Shown: one piece after another, positions 22,758 to 35,602 of the stretch | Numbering within the stretch: the stretch's first letter is position 1 | Layout of the letters: every line of letters begins with the position of its first letter | DNA from: Cryptomeria japonica | Lineage: Eukaryota > Streptophyta > Pinopsida > Cupressales > Cupressaceae | Direction: 5' to 3' | Assembly (NCBI RefSeq): GCF_030272615.1 | Contig: NC_081415.1 | Location: 229,721,303-229,785,302, forward strand | DNA length: 64,000 nt | Position numbers and translations under genes: made by a program | The notes under the pieces: model-generated | What the model saw: only the letters and a program-made list of their open reading frames with translations | The model's database searches: none | What the model was told of the DNA's origin: nothing

Positions 22758-22859
22758 CTGCTCGAAAGCCTTTCGAACTTCAAAAGAAATGTAGCGACAA
22801 CTGTCCTCGTGAAATGTTGCAATTGAAACATTTCTTCAAAGCTTTTCTTTCGCTTGACC
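22758..22859 (-). other. Candidate 5' non-coding exon of the EEP gene
   Basis: On the minus strand this 102-base segment is bounded by TTTTAG| and by the strong donor GAGCAG|GTATGT. It is richer in G/C than its flanks. An upstream segment ending in TACAA|GTAAGC (exon end 23054) would join it in an open frame. Its exit phase does not fit the ATG-containing EEP exon, so if linked to that gene it is best read as 5' UTR, with an upstream ATG. A separate unrecognised gene is possible. Confidence 0.35.
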
Positions 22860-23293
22860 CTAAAACAATGGCAATCGGTTACAGACAGAAATTTTATTTT
22901 ATTTAAGTCTCACTGGCTCAAATTCCAACACATTTGCATAGGCAACCAGAAAAAGGAAAGCAGAAATTCCAGCGACAACATTAAAAGAATTTCTTCAGTT
23001 CAATTCAAGTATTTACGCCAAAAACAGAAAATTAAGACAGGTCGCGAGCTTACTTGTAGCGTAGATTGGATGAGGATAATCCCTGCCAACCTTGGATTAA
23101 CGCTTTGATTGAGGAACCACGGTTGGTTAAACCAACAATTGTGAAGGATAATTGAATTAGAGTGTGTTTAACTACACTTTGGATGGTTGGACCGATGACA
23201 GGATTTAGGGCACAGGGGAGAGAAATTAGAGTAGAAAAAAAATCATTTTTCTTTTCTATAGTCAAAGTTTTCATACATTGTATTCAAATCAAA

Positions 23294-23300
23294 TTATATA
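23294..23300 (-). promoter_or_regulatory. Possible TATA box
   Basis: TATATAA is read on the minus strand about 240 bases upstream of the candidate first-exon donor at 23054. It would suit a minus-strand transcript starting near 23265. The region is A/T-rich, so a chance match is quite possible. Confidence 0.2.
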
Positions 23301-23504
23301 TGATATTTGATACAAACTAGCAATTGCATATTGTGGTGCAATGGGTATGTGGAAGAGGTGTGGAAGGTCAATTAGGACAAAATTTGGTCTATTTTTTACA
23401 TATATTTATGTAGTATATGAAATCAATTGATAAGAAATTTTGAAAATGATATTGTTTGTGAGGTGATTGTCTCAATGAAAAATGATAGCCTCAAATCAAC
23501 TAAG

Positions 23505-24222
23505 AAGGGGGAGAGGAAAAGTGAGAGAGGTTAATAGAGAGATAGAGAGGTAGAGGGAGAGATATAGATCGAGATAGACAGGGACATAGAGAGGAAGAGA
23601 TAGAGAAAAATAAAGGAAGGGGTAGGGGGTGAGATAGAGTGATAGAGAGATAGATAAATAAGGGGATATAAAGAGAAAGGGGGGGACAGAGAGATAGAGA
23701 GGGATCAAGAGGTAAACAAATGGAGAGAAGTAGAGATATAGATCAAAAGAGATAGATAAATGTAGAGAGAGGGAGAAACAAAAAGATAAATATAGAGATA
23801 GAATGAGATATATAGTGATAGGTAGAGAGAGGGAGAGATATAGGAGTAGAGAGATTGAGAGGTAACAAGAAAGAGATCAAGGAAGAGATGGAAGAAGAAA
23901 TATGGAGAGATGGAGATAGAGAGGCAAAAAGGTATAGATATAGAGGTTTGTGAAGGGGGGGAGGGGGAGAGAGAGTGGGAGACATGTCTAGATACATAGG
24001 GGAGAAAGGAAGATACAGAGGAAGGCTTAGAGAGATATAGAGGGAGAGGGAGAGATATAATGAGATATGGATGATGAGATAGAGTGATAGAGAGATAGAG
24101 ATATAAAGAGATATAGATAGGGAGAGGAAGAGAGAGATAGAGAGATAGACATAGAGAGAAATAAACAATTAGAAGTGGAGATATACAAATACTAGAGAGA
24201 GAGAGAGAGAGAGAGAGGAAGG

Positions 24223-24250
<28 letters not shown>
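23505..24250. repeat. Purine-rich (GAGATA-type) low-complexity tract ending in (TA)n
   Basis: The plus strand is almost all purine plus scattered T, built from GAGAGATAGAGAG-like words, and ends with (GA)n and (TA)n near 24200-24250. The minus strand shows long Ser/Leu/Tyr-rich open frames that are an artefact of composition. It resembles the larger tract at 45885-54030. Confidence 0.8.
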
Positions 24251-24253
<3 letters not shown>

Positions 24254-25220
24254 AAAGAGAGAAGATTCTACACTAAGTTTTTTGTTAGCGTTATTGTTCT
24301 CTTACTAAATATGGTGGACTACCATATGGTAATTAGTATTTGTTAGTTGCTATTTGCAAGGAAATTCATTTGTTTATTATGAAAGTACTTACGAGTTTTA
24401 AATAATCACCTTGTGAGGTAGGTATCACCTTAATCATTTGCAATAATAATAACACTTATTCTCCTTCAAAGGGCAAGTGAAATAATAACGTAATTGGGCA
24501 TGTAAGGCTATTCCATATATTGTGTAATTAAATATAATTTAACCATATAAGGGCATTTGGTGTAATGAAAAATTCCATATTGTAGCACCTAGATGGTGTT
24601 GAGTTCAAATCATCTTCAATACAAAAAAAAATTATATTATTTTTTATTTAATAATGTATATTATAAAACATAATATATAATACTAATAAATATAAAATCT
24701 ATATATATAAAACACAAATAAATGCATTGAAAAATATAATATTCAATAAGAAATAAATCTAAAGTAAATATTATATCAAACTAGTATATAATAATAAATT
24801 GAGTTTATTGATTAGATTGATTAAATAACTAGAAGCGTGTATTACCATAAGTCCATGGTGTCGTGCGCAAAGAAGTGTGCAGGGTTTCGAGCTAGGGCAT
24901 CGAAGCCCTAGCTCATGGGTGGTTGTTGCCTGCTGGTGCATGGGGGGAGGGCGGTGGGTGTTATTGCAAGGAGGGGAGGATCTGCTTACAGGGAGGCAGG
25001 TGTTGGTGGAGGTGTGGTGGCCTACGGGATGTGGTTTTGTGTTGTGCGCGACAGGGGCTCGGGGTTCCCTACGGGCTCATGGATAACCTGTGGGGAAGGG
25101 GGGTTGTGGTCCGATTTGCCCTTTGATGGTGCTCAGGAGGGGTGGGTATTTGTTGCCTTGCAGGGGTGTGTGGATCCCTTGCTTATTTCCCTTTGGGGTG
25201 TGGGTTTACTATGAGGTATA

Positions 25221-26648
25221 ATGTCTAGTATTGGTGGAGAGGCCTCGAAGGCACCTCCTGTCATGGATTTCCGTGTTGCAGTGGGTTCAAGATCCCCATT
25301 CCAAAGTGTCAAGACTTTTGATAATAATCTTTTTGTCTCAGATTCAGGGTTTGGTAGTGCTAGTGGCTCTTGGATTACGAAGATTAATGGTTGTCTGGAG
25401 AGATGCAGTGAGAGGTCGAGGTTCGTTATTCCTTCAGAGATGATAGTTGAAGATGCTGAATACTTTTCAAAACACTCACTATATTGCAAGATTTTGGAGA
25501 TGAGGGTTTCTTTGTAGTTTTTGGAAAACTGGGCTCAGAGGACTTGGGCACCGGAAGGGGAAATGGAGATTATGTTGCTGGCAAACAACTACTTCATGGT
25601 TACATTCAACTGCATGAAGGATTGCAATAGGGTTTTTGAAGGAGGCTCGTATTTTTACAACTAGGTGGGGTTGCTCATCAAACCTTGGCATGTGGGGTTT
25701 ATCCCTTTAAAGGAGCTCCCGAATAGGGTCCCAGTGTGGGTTTGTTTATTGCATTTTTTGATGGAATGTTGTCGGGAGAATGTGTTGCGGATGCTCGCTT
25801 CATTGCTTGGGAAGCCAATTGGATCTTCAACACAAACCTTGGGGAGAAAGGTAATGACTTTTTCTCGTATCTATGTTGAAATTGATCTTAGTAAGCCTTT
25901 GCCAAATGCTATAGATATGTGTGCGGGCTCTTATTCTTGGGTTCAGTAGTTGGATTATGAGACTTTACCATTTCGGTGTCGTATGTGACATGAGTATGGT
26001 CATTTGTAGCGCAAGTGTCCTAGGTATAAACCGGTGGTGCGCCAACCTCAATAGCCGACCTGTAACCTAGATGGGGCTGACAAAGGAAAAGTTGCCATGT
26101 CTGACGAGGTAGTGGGTGTTGATGGTTTTGTCTCACTTAAAACAAAGAACAGGAATCAGGGATGAAAGAGGTCCTTGCTAGAGAGACAGGAGGAGGATAC
26201 CTTTAACAGATTTGAAGCCTTGGATGACCTTAGCCAACAGGAGGTGAACTAGGGGTTAATTCCTTTAAATCAAGGTGCATCAAGGTTGGTCCCTGATAGT
26301 GGGATTTGGGAATCTACCCAGGCTCTGCAAGTGGTTTGGAGTCAGCAAATGGAGATGGATCAGCTAGTAGTGGCTCAGTTGGGACCCATTTATGGTGCTA
26401 AAGTGAAGTTGGCTGGGGGAGAGGGTTCTCCTGCATCTCAGAAATTGGAACCTGTTGGGGTCAAAAGTAACAAGATCTCCTTATACTTGGGTCTTCATCA
26501 AAAAGACATTAAGAAAGGAGCTACGGAGAAGAATTCGAAGGTTGGTAGCAAGAAGGATTTGGATAAGATCAAATTGATGGGGGAGAATTTGGTTGAGTCA
26601 GGGTCAGTAAAGACTCTGGATTCTCATTTTTCCAATCCCTCGAAATGA
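25221..26648 (+). pseudogene. LINE ORF1 (DUF4283-type plus CCHC zinc knuckle), with in-frame stops
   Basis: One frame runs from the ATG at 25221 to the TGA at 26646-26648 with in-frame stops at 25515, 25662, 25947 and others. Parts: a Gly/Ser-rich N-terminus; a DUF4283-like RNA-binding region (FVIPSEMI, then ANNYFMVTF, GLLIKPWHVGF); a conserved YVEIDLSKPLP block; and a CCHC knuckle, RM-stop-HEYGHL-stop-RKCPRY, in which the first Cys codon is TGA and a Gln is TAG. A Lys-rich tail follows. ORF1 products bind element RNA. The terminator overlaps the ORF2 start as ATGA. An alternative start upstream cannot be excluded. Confidence 0.75.
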
Positions 26649-29600
26649 TTGTGCTATCATGGAATGTGAGGGGCTTGAACAGTGGCCCTAGACAAAAATT
26701 TGTTCGAGAGTTGATAAGGAGTCATTCACCTGATGTCCTTTTCTTGCAGGAAACTAAACTTTCTATGGAAAGTATGATGGGTGTGGTGCCGAAGGTTTGG
26801 GGGAGAGGCAAGTGCCAATGTATTGGGGCAGGACTTGGTTCCTCTAGAAGGGTGGCCTGTCTTTGGAACCCCTTAAGGATTCATCCTATTTGGTGGGTTG
26901 CTTCCAAATCTTCTTTATCCAGGGTTTTCTCTAGTCATGAGACTGGGGAATATATCATGTTTACTAACATTTATGCCCCCACTAATCTTCAAGGTAAGCA
27001 GAATTTATAGTCTCATATTTCTTTTATGCGAGGGTTGTTCCCTTTTCATCCATGGATTATGGCAGGAGATTTCAATTCCATCTTAGAGTTGAGTGAGAAG
27101 AAGGGTGGTGTTATGTGTTTGGAACCTTCTTATTTCCTTCTTCGGGATAGTATATCATCATTGCATCTTGTTGACATTAAGCCTGGTAATGGTTTGTTCA
27201 CTTGGAACAATAGGAGGGTAGGTGAGTATTGGATTGTGGAGAGGTTGGATCACTTTTTGGTTTCTAGTTTTTGGGTTGATGGGGGGTGGTCCACATGTTT
27301 TGAGATTCTAGATTGGAGAGGGTCAAACCATTGGCCCATAAAGTTGGTGTCTTCTTCTGCTTGGGTTGCTTGCACTCCTTCATTCAAATTCCAGCTTATG
27401 TGGTTACGGGATCCTTCTTTGTAGGATCATGTTGCGGAGTGGTGGAGGAAAGGGAGGCCAACCTTTGGCACTTCTATGTACACTTTTGCCAAGCAGCTGT
27501 AATTTGTTAAGTTTCAGCTTAAACGGTGGAACCGCCAATGTTTCAAGAATATCTTCATGCTAAGATAGTTGCTTAACTAGTGTTGAATGGCATTACGAGG
27601 GAAATAAGAGAGCATGGTTTGTCTGAAGCCTTGCTTAGGGAGGAAGACAGGGCAGTCAAGGCTTTAGAGGAATGGGAGCTTAGGGAGTAAATCTACTAGA
27701 AACAGAGAGATCGTATTGATTGGCTTCAAGCGGGGGACAAGAATACTGCGTTCTTCTTCAATTCAGTGAAAGTAAGAAGACACGACAATTCCATTTCTGT
27801 TCTGGTCAATGATAAAGGTGAGCAATGTTTATCCTTGCAGGAGATCTCTAGGGAGTCTTTACAGTATTATCGGTCCCTCTTTAGTGAGGATACTCAAGGG
27901 GAATCGGAAGAGGAGAATTAGGTTCTTGCTTGTATTCCTTCTCTAGTTACTAGGGAGATGAAAGAGCAGCTTATGGGTCCTATTTTGCTAGAAGAACTTG
28001 AGAGGATTGTTTTTCACATGAGGAAAGGAAAAGCTCCTGGACCGGATGGGTTTCTGATTGAGTTCTTTCAAGATTTCTGGGATATTATCAAATTGGACTT
28101 ATTGGAGGTGGTCCAAGAGTCCCAGAGGAATAAGCAAATGCTTCGAGCTTTGAATGTGACTTTCATTGCACTAATCCCCAAGTGTGATGGGGCTGACCGG
28201 TTAGGCCAGTTCCGCCCTATCTCTCTCTGTTATATGATCTATAAGATCATTTCTAAGTTGATAGCGGAAAGGTTGAAGAATTGGCTTGGGGATGTCATTT
28301 CAAAGGAGTAGAGTGGGTTCATGGAAGGTCGCCAAATCCTAGATGGTGTGGTCATTGCTACTGAGACCATTCATTATATGGTAGCTTTTAAGGAAAAAGC
28401 TATATTTATTAAGATGGATATGGCTAAGGCTTATGATAGAGTTTGTTGGTCTATTCTCTAGAAGATTCTTAGGGCCTTTGGCTTTGCTGATGAATGGATC
28501 CAATGGGTAATGAGTTATGTTACGTCTACCTCCTTCTCTATGCTAATTAATGGAGATCATACTGAGTTGTTTGGTGCATCTAGGGGTCTTCGCCAGGGGG
28601 ACCCCCTCTCCCTGTACTTATTCATTCTTTTGGCTGAGGGCCTGGGGAGGTTGATTAAGAATAATGTGGGTCTAGGTATTATTCAAGGTTGGAGTTGGGG
28701 TAATGACCTGCATCCTTAGTCCCATTTGCAGTTTGTTGATGACATGACCCTGATGGGATTAGCTTGGATCAGAGAAGCTACAAATCCACGTAAAGTTTTG
28801 GATGTTTATATTGTCGCTTTGGGCTAGTTGATCAATGAGGATAAATCTTCCATTCTCTTCTTCAACACACCTAGAACTATTCAGAGGAGGATTGCTCATA
28901 TCTTGAGATTCCAGGTCGGTTCTCTTCCCTTGACTTACCTGGGTATTCCTATCTCTACTGGTAATCTTCCTAGGGATTCATGGCAGGGTATCTTGGACAA
29001 ATTTTGCATGAAGTTTGAACATTGGATACACAAATGGTTATCCTTTGCTGGGAGGGTTCAACTGATCTAGTCGATGGTTCAAGTTCTTCCGATTTATCGA
29101 GTATGCTCCAAGTGGCCCCTAAGTGTTTCTTAAAGGGACTGGATTCTCTGGCAAGGCAATTCCTATGGGTAGGCAACCTGTCCTCCTACAAATGGTGTCT
29201 TGTCAATTGGGACTTGGTGTGTAGTCTGAAGCAGTCGGGTGGGCTTGGCTTAAGACAGTCTATTTTATTTGGGGAGGCTTTGGCGGCTAAATTGTACTGG
29301 AGGTGGTGTGTTGAATAGGATCAAGGCTGGGCTAGGATTTTGGCCTACAAATATATGCAGAGGATCCTGAAGGAGGAAATCCCAAGATATCTGCTTGAGG
29401 GAAAAGGCTCATCAATTTGGAGTACTCTCAAGAAAGGGGCTTCTCTTATAAAGGAAGGACTTTTGGGGTTTGTAAGAGGGGGGAAGAGGTTCTTTTCTGG
29501 GTCGACTCTTGGGATGGATACCCCCCATCCTTGATCAGTTTCCCAACCTTGGGAATCTTTGCCAGAGGTTCCTGGAGGCAGGGTGGTCTAGGGTGAGTGA

Positions 29601-30985
29601 CTTTAAGGTTGTTTATAGGTGTGGGCAATTGGAGTTGGAGCGGTGGAAGGCTCCTAATGAATGGTCGGTTGCTGGTATAGACGAAGAGTGTGCTAAGTTG
29701 CATGGCATTTTGGCAAGTAGACATTGTAGCTCCCTTAAGGATAGGGATAGACTTGCTTGGTCCCCAAATCTTAAGGGCATCTTTACTGGTACCAAGAGCT
29801 ATTGTCCCATAGGTTAGAGGGGAGGGAGGTGCATTGGTGGAAACATGTGTGGAATAATTTTTCTTAGCCGAAGTGTAACTGTTTCGCTTGGACTTTGGCT
29901 TTGAATAGGTGCCTAACTTGGGACAATATTCGCAAGAAGGGATTCCTTGGGCCTTCCATTTGTGTTTTGTGTGGTAATGGGGAGGAGGATTCCTCACACC
30001 TATTCTTCAGATGCCCTTTCTCATTGCTAATTTGGCATTACTGGTGGGGGGTGTGGAAGCATCCTTGTGTTCACATGGATTCTTTGGTGGAGTTTTGGAG
30101 TAGTTTGGGTAGGCCTCCTATTTTGTCCTCTTTTCTCCAAAATGTCTGGCATATTGGGCCCATTTTCATACTGTGGTAGATCTAGCTAGAGAGGAATAGG
30201 AGGATGTCTAGGGAGCTCAGACTGTTAGTTCAGAAAGTGTGGAATAGAATCATTGGTATGATATGGGAGACAGTGGAAGCTAAATGTGAGGTGAATTTTC
30301 CTTTGGATAGAGGAGAGGCTGATATTGTGAGTAGGTTGGGTCTACAGGAGATGTCTCCTACCTCATCTTGTGTCAGGAGAGGTAGACGTGATATGAAGAA
30401 GGTTCAAAGGGTTGAAAGGTGGGTGCCCCCTCAGGATGAGTCCATCAAGATTAACATCGATGGCTCCTCTAGGGGTAGTTCGGGTCCTGCTGGGATTGGT
30501 GGTGTTGGTAGGGATAGTAGGGGGGAGGTGGTTTTCTTCTTCTCGATGCATAAAGGGCGATAGTCTAAAAACTTTATGGGGGGATTAACAATTTTCTATT
30601 CCTTGGAGCATGCCTTGGAGTTGGGGTGGTGGAAGGTTATCTGCGAATCAGATTCGCAAATTATTGTTAACTTGTTGCTTGAGCAGAAGGTGAGTACGAT
30701 TCATTGGCAACTAGTAGGGATCGTTCACTAGATTCTTCAAATTAGTTCTATGATGGAGAAGTGTATTTCATCCACATTCCCCGTGAATGGAATAGAGCAG
30801 CTGATTGTTTGGCTAAGTGGGCCTCAGAACATGATGATGATTGGAAAGTTGAAGGTTGGGACCAACTCTCCTCGGATTACTGTTAGAATATGCATAAGAT
30901 ATTTGCTGAGGATATGGATAGTTACAAAGTTGGATGATCTTGGGTTGGGCTTGTGGTTCCCTTCTTGGGCTTTGAGACTCTAGTT
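26645..30985 (+). pseudogene. LINE ORF2: endonuclease, reverse transcriptase, zf-RVT, RNase H; broken
   Basis: It starts at the ATG at 26645 with an EEP endonuclease: LSWNVRGLN, FLQETKL, NIYAP, MAGDFN and a final SNHWPI, where the usual catalytic Asp of SDH is Asn. A 1-base frame change lies near 27555. The linker and the reverse transcriptase follow: GKAPGPDGF (28027), FRPISLC, FIKMDMAKAYDRV, SRGLRQGDPLS, and FVDD at 28732-28743. After another frame change near 29095 come the thumb, a zf-RVT (CVLCGNGEEDSSHLFFRC, about 29960) and an RNase H start (KINIDGSSRG, about 30450) with a degenerate rest. Stops interrupt it throughout, mostly TAG. In intact elements this protein nicks the target and primes cDNA synthesis. 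Confidence 0.85.
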
Positions 30986-31066
30986 CTCTTTTGTAATTCT
31001 TGATTCTGATTTTCAATAAAGTTTTTACCCCTTTATTCAAAAAAATAAAAATAAATTGAATTTATT

Positions 31067-34000
31067 CCAATTATTGTATAATATATGATATCAAAATATA
31101 ATTAAAAAATATCTTATATATAATTAATAAATAAATAAAATATAATTTTTAACAAAAATAACTTTTATTTAAAATTATATTGATATAATATATAAATATT
31201 AATTATAGTTATAATAACAAGTGCCACATACTGGCCAGTACTTGCCTTGTTAATTTGTAGTTGAAATAGTAATTTATTAATTGTAACTAATATATTGTTT
31301 AATTTAATTTATTTTGTTTTATATCATTTATCTTTCTACAATTGTGTTGTCTTAAATGTATAATTATAAAATATTTTGTGAATAATTAAAATTTCAATAA
31401 TTAAAATTGCATTGTTATTAATATACTATTTTATATTATTATTAAATTATTATTAGTATATTATCATTTTTATATTATTAAATTATAGTTAGTATATTGT
31501 TACTTTAATTTGTATTATTATATTATTATGAAAATATAAATATTAAAGTTTGTTTTTTTCATAATTTTCTCTTAAATATATATGTTGAAGATAAATTAAA
31601 AAATATGTCAAAATATATTATAGTGTAAAAATCTAATGTTATTTATAATGTTCAAATACTTTTTTTATAAATTCTTGTTTATAATATATTTTTTTAAAGT
31701 GACAACCGACTATATAGTTGCCACTAAATCCATTTATTTTGGATTTCCTAAAAATCCGCTCTATAACAACTAAATTGTATTTAGTCAATAAGTGTACAGA
31801 AAAATAATTTTCGTAATTTATAATGTTAAAAATTGTACAACTAGGCTTAGGTAAATAAAAAGATTGAAAAAATTAAAAGTTAAAACTTGTTTGTGATTGG
31901 TTCACATTAACTTTTTTAATAACTAGTTAGCTAGAAAAACAAAAAAAACTCATTACAATAGTATTGCCTAACGGCAAGTACTAATAATAAGTTGAATTTA
32001 TTCCATAATGATTGAAATAAAATGGTGAATATACTATTAGTCATGAAATGAGATAAAGTCACATGGATGAACTTGTCCCCAACATTGTCACGTGGATGAA
32101 CAGTTTTGTGAAACCTTATCAAAGTAAAAAAAATTCAATAAATGAGACAAATTGTTGTTTAAATCTATTCACAATTAACAATTGCATCGACGAAATAAAA
32201 GTATGTGACAATCACCATATAAAAATGGCAATAAAAATAGATGAAAATGGTAAAAAGCGGCAAAAAAAAAATGACAGATATACAAGATTCACCCAATCAT
32301 CTTGCATTGGTACAAACACTAGGATAGTCGTAAATATTCTCTGACAACTCATTTATTTCAAAATATGTTTGATGGTTTGAGAGGACCTTATGGGCTCAAA
32401 ATCTTGCATAAGAAGCTAATCAACTAGTTATTTAAGTTTATCTAAGGAAAACAAATGTGTTTCTAACTTATTCAAATTATCTAGGTTAATTAAATAAATG
32501 AAACTAATAAGCAAGAAATTAATTTAGACAATAAAGTTGGTACTAATAATTTAGTTGAAATAAATGTAGTATTAAATGATGAATAATAACGTTAATGATG
32601 TGCTAAATTGGTTTATCGGCTCTAGAAAATGAATGACCTTGATTTGATGAGTTTCTTATAATTTGAATGACCACAAAACAATGATAGAGGTTGAGTTCAA
32701 TCTTGAATATCATGAAATTGATTTGTCACATGGAATTTTGTTGATGAGTCATATGATTGAATTTATAGGATGTGCACTGAAAGACTTTTCTTCACCTTCT
32801 TAATATTTTAATCCATTAAGGTGGCATCTAGAGAAACCATTGAGAAGCTTGACAACATAATGAGTGAATAGGTTCTCCTAGGTCAAATCCTATAGTGAGC
32901 CAAATTAATAATGATAAAAAATATCAAAGACAAGATACACATTTACATGCAAATGACATATGTGATGACATATATCTAATTCCTTGTTGTCATTTAAAAG
33001 TTGGAGTGTGGTCTAATGATCCTAGCATGTGATCTCCCCAAGAATTAATTGCATATTGAATATCTTTGAATACCATAGCATAATAACATGTTCCACAAAG
33101 GTGTGATAAATTACCTAATAATGGCTTAGTTGAAGGGAGTGTAATGATTATAATTCAAAATTAGGGACCATTACTGGACTTCTTAGGATTGAACAAGATA
33201 TATCTCACATCACCCGAAATTGAAGCAGAGGGATAAGGTAGTACTCTTGAAGTCAAAGGTGAATGCATATGAACAAATGGATAGAAAATATGTCTGAATA
33301 AGTGCAATCTAGAGTGGAATAGAGTGGGATGGGGATCAACACATGACACAAGCTTGAGATGAGTTAGTTATTGCATTAAGGCATTCCCATTAAGGTCAAC
33401 ACAAAAGTAAATGACAAATTGAATGGGTATGCAAATTTCACCATTACATTTTACGCCACTTTGATGTGCACAAAAAATTAGCATATGCAAGAATTTTAAA
33501 ATAAATAGACATTGTTTGGATAACACAAGTGTTAAATATTTGGAAACTCACAAAAATATACTAATCTAAATAAAATAATAGATCATTCTTGAATTCTTAT
33601 TTTACACCTCGATTTCAGTACTCTATTAAAACTTTTGTGCAACAAAAAATATGCAATAAGTATCATCTACCACCTAATATAAAATAAATACAAACTACAA
33701 GTGTCTTCAATTATGTGGGAAACATGAAAATAAGAGATAGGGGATAGAAAATATACATGTACCAAAAGTAATATGAAAATTTTCCTTTTGATGTGGGAAT
33801 GAGATGAGGTTCCCTATTATGAACCCAAGCAACAAGGTTCCATACAATGTAGCCATGTGATAAGCCCTTGAGAAATGAAACAATATGCTAAATCTCTACA
33901 TGATGTGGTAATTTGATGCAATATAACTCCACATAATGTGAATATGTCTCTAAAAATGATATGTCATGTATAAATTCAATTATAAGTCTTTATTGGACAC

Positions 34001-34463
34001 TAGACCATTAGGATAGGCATCATACACACTACAATCCTAGTGTTCAAAGTACTTATTTACTCATTTATTGGTTTTATTGTACCCACGTATTTGGGGCATC
34101 CAATTAGGAGTGGCACTATATGTTGATTGTAGTTTGTATTTTGGCAAGTGCAAGACTCACTTATTGACATAGAAGTTGCTAATTTAAACTATGATAACTT
34201 ATAAGGTTTATAAGAGTTTTTAGAAAGGAAAGAGCACAATGAAGAGGAACTAATTATGGACATAGAGAAAATCATGGAGTGTTTTATGGAAAATATAGGA
34301 TAAGACTACTCTAGCACTCAAGTTTGACATGGCAGAAATTTCTAATTTTCTATTAGTTAACCAAACTTTATTTGGGAATTTGATTGCATGCATGGATATG
34401 GATGCCTAAATTACCTAGTGATTTCCAAGACAATGTTAGAAACTATTCATGATTTATAGTTTT
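31067..34463. other. AT-rich non-coding interval
   Basis: No gene or bounded repeat could be supported over about 3.4 kb. Short scattered ORFs have no recognisable domains. Confidence 0.6.
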
Positions 34464-35602
34464 TGTAAAGGGGAAAATTTGATTTGGCAATTTGCAACAG
34501 AGAAGGAGAAATCACCAAATCAATTTTTGCTTTTGGGGGAAAATTTTCCTTTACATTCAAAAGAGGGGAGGAATCCACTAGATTCAATCACTAATCAGGT
34601 AAGGATCGAATACTAAGTGGATTGATTGATTATGATGTGTTTTTTCCTCTTTTGTAAGTTGAAATGTTGATTTAGGGTAACATGTTGAAATTGAAAACAA
34701 AACTAAGAAAATACTGAGCTACAGGTTCAGGATTTTGTCGTGCACCTGGATCGAAGTAATGTAAGTTGATTTGGATCTGTCCTATGAAAATTCCCTGAAA
34801 AAGAAGGGGTTGTGATGCAACAACAAGGTCCTATGAATTTTCCACACATCCAAAATGGTTTTTTTCATCTTTATGTCTGAAGCTTATTTTGAGAAGTACA
34901 TCTCTGCACATGTTTCCTGCACACAAAAAGAAAGGGAAACAAGTTGGGAATAGGGGCTTACCTTAGGTTAAACCTCGATTTTGGAATTAACCATGAAATT
35001 GAGATAAATGTAATTGAAATGACTGAAAGGAAAGGTTCTCCTTTTGAGGGAGATGTTGAATTATGGCTGAAAATTGAATGATTATACCTCCTTGTGAAGT
35101 TTTGCTTGCCTCCACATGGAATTAGGGTTTCATGAAATAGGATGTATATCTCCACTTCAATGCTTGAATCTTGATTTTATTGCCGCTCCAAGGCTTGAAG
35201 GAAGACCGAAGATGCTCAATTTCTCTTGAATGCTTGATCTCTTGTGTGCTCAATACTTGATCATGTGGTTGAAAGATGTTCAAATGAGAGGGGAAAACCT
35301 CTTTATATACTTGTTTGTTGAGAAAATTAACTAATTTTCTAACATGAGCCGACACGAAGAGGGAAATCTTGCTCAAATTTGAAATGTAAAAATGAGTTTA
35401 AAGAGGGACCATCTTAGGGAGGACCATGGCGCCACGCCCCGATCCTGCCCTATTTTGGACTAGGATCAAGGTGCCCAAGGGGGTACTAATCAAGGTTTTT
35501 GATGTTTGTGATGTGTATGAGCATAATTAGGTTTTCAATCAGGCCAACAAGCGCAAACACTAAGGTGAAGACCCAAATGTGGTTGAAATTACAAGGGGTG
35601 CA
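34464..35602 (-). repeat. 3' LTR of the gypsy element
   Basis: 1139 bp. On the element strand it begins TGCACCCC and ends CTTTACA (TG...CA). It aligns along its whole length with 40265-41399; by eye roughly 90% of positions agree, so the insertion is not recent. Confidence 0.85.

Larger units (their letters stand above)
24810..31049 (+). mobile_element. Full-length L1-type LINE, inactive
   Basis: A 17-bp direct repeat, AATAAATTGAGTTTATT (24793-24809) and AATAAATTGAATTTATT (31050-31066), differs at one base and bounds a 6.24-kb element. Order: G-rich 5' region, ORF1 (25221-26648), ORF2 (from 26645) with endonuclease, reverse transcriptase, zinc finger and RNase H, then a 3' end with CAATAAAG and an A-rich tail. 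GC content is clearly higher than the flanks. Many stops and at least four frame changes show it is dead. The 5' end looks complete, which is uncommon for LINE copies. Confidence 0.85.

Noticed and set aside
23496-24168. Ser/Leu/Tyr-rich minus-strand ORFs of 70 and 141 codons
   Set aside because: Same compositional artefact in GAGATA-type low-complexity DNA.
25133-25691. Minus-strand ORFs across LINE ORF1
   Set aside because: Antisense shadows of the better-supported plus-strand LINE frame.
29446-29997. 183-codon minus-strand ORF within LINE ORF2
   Set aside because: Antisense shadow of the reverse transcriptase and zf-RVT region; no domain of its own.
25221-30985. Translational readthrough or stop-codon reassignment to explain the many TAG codons
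   Set aside because: Frame changes and missing catalytic residues accompany the stops, so ordinary pseudogene decay is enough.
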